This document shows positions 5,815 through 6,895 of a DNA stretch of 6,895 bases, one piece after another (within the stretch, counting starts at the first letter, position 1; every line of letters begins with the position of its first letter). Source of the DNA: Ignavibacteria bacterium UBA6688 (GTDB lineage: Bacteria > Bacteroidota > Ignavibacteria > UBA10030). Location of the stretch: assembly GCA_002454845.1 (NCBI GenBank), contig DKJQ01000145.1, positions 1-6,895 of the forward strand, in the 5' to 3' direction. The position numbers and the translations under genes were made by a program. The notes beneath the pieces are model-generated. The model was not told where the DNA came from, did no database searches, and saw only the letters and a list, made by a program, of their open reading frames with translations.

Positions 5815-6895
5815 GTGCAACGTCCTGACAGACATATCGGCGCACCGGGTCGCCCCCGTTCGCGCGTGCTCGTCATCGGCGGAGGAGTCAGCGGACTCAA
5901 CGCCGCGGTTGAGCTCACGCGCCATGGTTACACGGTGACCCTTCTTGAACAGCGGCAACACCTCGGGGGGCGGACCTATTCCTTTGTCGATGAAGTTACG
6001 GGCGACGTGGTGGACAACGGCCAGCACCTCCTGATGGGGTGTTACCACGAAACACGCCGGTACCTGAAGACCATCGGTTCGGACTCACGCGCGTCCCTTC
6101 AGCCGAATCTCCACATCGAGTTCCTTCACCCCCAACGCGGCCCCGCAACGCTATCCTGTCCCGCACTGCCACCGCCATTTCACCTGCTCGCCGGCCTGCT
6201 CGGTCTGAAATCGCTCTCCTGGAAGGACCGCCTTGGACTTCTGAAGGTGGGATGGGAACTTCAGAAAGATCCCGTGAAGGTCGAACCGTATCTTTCCCTC
6301 CTGACCGTCGACGAGTGGCTCACATCGCTTGGTCAGTCTCCTGAAAACAAGAAACACCTTTGGGATGTCATCGCAATCGGTTCACTCAACGACGATCCTC
6401 GGATGGTCTCGGCTCTCTTGTTCTACCGCGTCCTGCGGAGCGCATTTCTCGGCGCCCGCGAAAATTCCTCTCTCCTGATACCCCATGTCGGGTTAAGCGA
6501 GCTTCTGGTCGATCCGGCAGTGGCGTTCCTGGAATCCCGTGGCTCGTCGCTCAGAACCGGAGTGGGAGTCGATGGTGTGGAGGTCCGGGAAGGTCGCGTT
6601 CGGAGCGTTCGGGCCGGTACGGAAACGCTGGAGGTTGATGCGGTCATTGCCGCAGTTCCGTATTATGCTCTCGACGTCATCATGCCTGGACTTTCAACAT
6701 CTGGCAGAAAACAATCCGCCGGTGAGGAGGACGGTTTCGAATCCTCTCCCATTATTACGATCAACCTCTGGTTTGAAAAGCCGGTGATGGAGCAGGAGTT
6801 CGTCGCGCTTCTCGACTCAAGAGTCCATTGGGTGTTCAATAAATCGAGGATTTTGGCAAGCCGGAAGGAAGAAGGCAGACGGCAGATGGCAGATG
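5815..6895 (+). CDS. hpnE: Hydroxysqualene dehydroxylase HpnE (FAD-dependent, partial)
   Basis: Amine-oxidase/phytoene-desaturase-like flavoprotein that reduces hydroxysqualene to squalene, the third HpnCDE step. The frame is open from 5746 to the window end with no stop; 360 residues are present and the C-terminus is missing. Visible are the Rossmann dinucleotide motif VLVIGGGVSGL (18-28), the acidic strand end LLEQ followed by GGR, and the family stretch DNGQHLLMGCYHETRRYL. Further in come PHVGLSELL and LWFEKP, then HWVFNKSRI. I propose the GTG at 5815; the GTG at 5866 would start right at the Rossmann strand and would lose the N-terminal residues. Neither has a clear Shine-Dalgarno. There is a 92-nt gap after hpnD. 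The last residues, after NKSRI, come from a heptamer repeat and look foreign to the family; whether the full gene is intact cannot be told here. Confidence 0.88.
   Translation, partial: MQRPDRHIGAPGRPRSRVLVIGGGVSGLNAAVELTRHGYTVTLLEQRQHLGGRTYSFVDEVTGDVVDNGQHLLMGCYHETRRYLKTIGSDSRASLQPNLHIEFLHPQRGPATLSCPALPPPFHLLAGLLGLKSLSWKDRLGLLKVGWELQKDPVKVEPYLSLLTVDEWLTSLGQSPENKKHLWDVIAIGSLNDDPRMVSALLFYRVLRSAFLGARENSSLLIPHVGLSELLVDPAVAFLESRGSSLRTGVGVDGVEVREGRVRSVRAGTETLEVDAVIAAVPYYALDVIMPGLSTSGRKQSAGEEDGFESSPIITINLWFEKPVMEQEFVALLDSRVHWVFNKSRILASRKEEGRRQMAD
6874..6895. repeat. Heptanucleotide tandem repeat (GGCAGAY) inside hpnE, cut by window edge
   Basis: GGCAGAC (6874-6880), GGCAGAT (6881-6887), GGCAGAT (6888-6894) and the first G of a next unit. 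The array lies in the open frame of hpnE and is read there as GRRQMAD. A pure GGCAGAT array contains no stop in any forward frame, so the frame stays open through it, but only copy-number changes in multiples of three keep the downstream frame. Its right limit is outside the window. Confidence 0.7.

Noticed and set aside
6039..6787. Open frames of 60-100 residues in other frames within hpnE
   Set aside because: They overlap the clear HpnE frame, show no recognisable motif, and are typical GC-rich shadows.

Overview
The window appears to come from the chromosome of a GC-rich Gram-negative bacterium. My best guess is the Bacteroidota/Chlorobiota/Ignavibacteriota side of the tree. This rests on the general look of the trigger factor, the hopanoid-type genes and the heptanucleotide repeats; it is inference, not a measured placement. 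There are two divergent gene blocks, separated by a repeat-rich region that holds one tRNA gene.

Left block, minus strand (24-3224): tig - clpP - clpX. This is a classic proteostasis operon: a ribosome-bound chaperone followed by the peptidase and the unfoldase of the ClpXP protease. tig and clpP overlap by 4 nt (ATGA), and clpP and clpX are 10 nt apart. All expected catalytic and binding motifs are present. Conserved residue numbering (GFRKGKxP at 43-50 in trigger factor; Ser111/His136/Asp185 in ClpP) helps to fix the starts.

Centre (3225-3938): a tRNA-Leu(UAG) gene on the minus strand at 3595-3676. Downstream of it (3225-3594) lie extra copies of the tRNA's own 3' end. Two copies are 50 bp and identical, one is a shorter 28-bp copy, and the full unit runs from T-loop to T-loop. 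A 35-bp palindrome sits exactly at the T-loop position of one junction. Several more hairpins and GGCGGGA motifs fill the rest, including a terminator-like hairpin about 40 nt before tig. Upstream of the tRNA are two candidate minus-strand promoters with an intrinsic-terminator-like hairpin between them, a GC-rich inverted repeat, and a candidate plus-strand promoter for the right block.

Right block, plus strand (3939-6895, running off the window): hpnC - hpnD - hpnE. Together these are the HpnCDE route that makes squalene from two farnesyl diphosphates via presqualene diphosphate and hydroxysqualene, the precursor of hopanoids or other triterpenoids. The cyclase and the rest of hpnE lie outside the window.

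Both window edges run into short tandem heptanucleotide repeats: a GCTGANN type just after clpX, and a GGCAGAY type inside the open frame of hpnE. The hpnE repeat and the tRNA-derived repeat/palindrome cluster are the most unusual signals here. I see no CRISPR array, transposase, integrase or phage gene.
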